A stretch of DNA of 5,907 bases, from NCBI GenBank assembly GCA_021204765.1, contig JAJPYU010000203.1, forward strand, positions 1-5,907, in the 5' to 3' direction. The notes beneath the pieces were generated by a model. The model searched no databases and had not been told where the DNA came from. It saw only the letters and a program-made list of their open reading frames with translations. Of this stretch, positions 5,902 to 5,907 are shown in pieces; the stretch's first letter is position 1, and each line of letters starts with the position of its first letter. Source of the stretch: Clostridiales bacterium. Lineage in GTDB: Bacteria; Bacillota; Clostridia; Lachnospirales; Lachnospiraceae. Position numbers and translations under genes: made by a program.

Positions 5902-5907
5902 AAAAGC

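Overview
The window looks like a chromosome segment from a Firmicute, most likely a gut clostridium of the Lachnospiraceae type. This is inferred from AGGAGG-type ribosome binding sites, TTGACA/TATAAT-type promoters, protein families common in that group (clostridial MMPL exporters, MATE pumps, DUF4160/DUF2442, DUF6506), and coding GC near 50-57% in the lines sampled. All convincing genes lie on the + strand.

Bases 1-4136 hold the 3' part (1377 codons) of a giant MMPL/RND-family membrane protein whose start lies just left of the window. Its membrane halves are ordinary, with an Asp-Tyr pair in each half. The extracytoplasmic loop between TM7 and TM8 is enlarged to about 860 residues and holds nine diverged, all-helical repeats of about 82 residues. 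This is the most unusual thing in the window.

Bases 4133-4577 are a scar-like stretch. A possible 30-codon ORF overlaps the MMPL stop codon and is broken by a frame change. It is followed by a 115-codon ORF that joins the first ~31 residues of a MATE multidrug pump directly to the last ~84, so about three quarters of the pump is missing.

Bases 4617-5757 form a compact transcription unit: a good promoter, a DUF4160 gene, a DUF2442 gene, a DUF6506 gene and a rho-independent terminator. The DUF4160-DUF2442 pair is markedly AT-richer than the genes on either side, which suggests an acquired two-gene cassette. Such pairs are often suspected to be toxin-antitoxin-like, but nothing here proves it. 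The 3' tail of a decayed or foreign gene lies between the DUF6506 gene and the terminator.

Bases 5758-5907 contain no gene. They hold a nested inverted repeat followed immediately by a strong-looking promoter that fires out of the window to the right, presumably a regulated promoter of the next gene.

No rRNA, tRNA, CRISPR array, insertion sequence or replication origin was seen.
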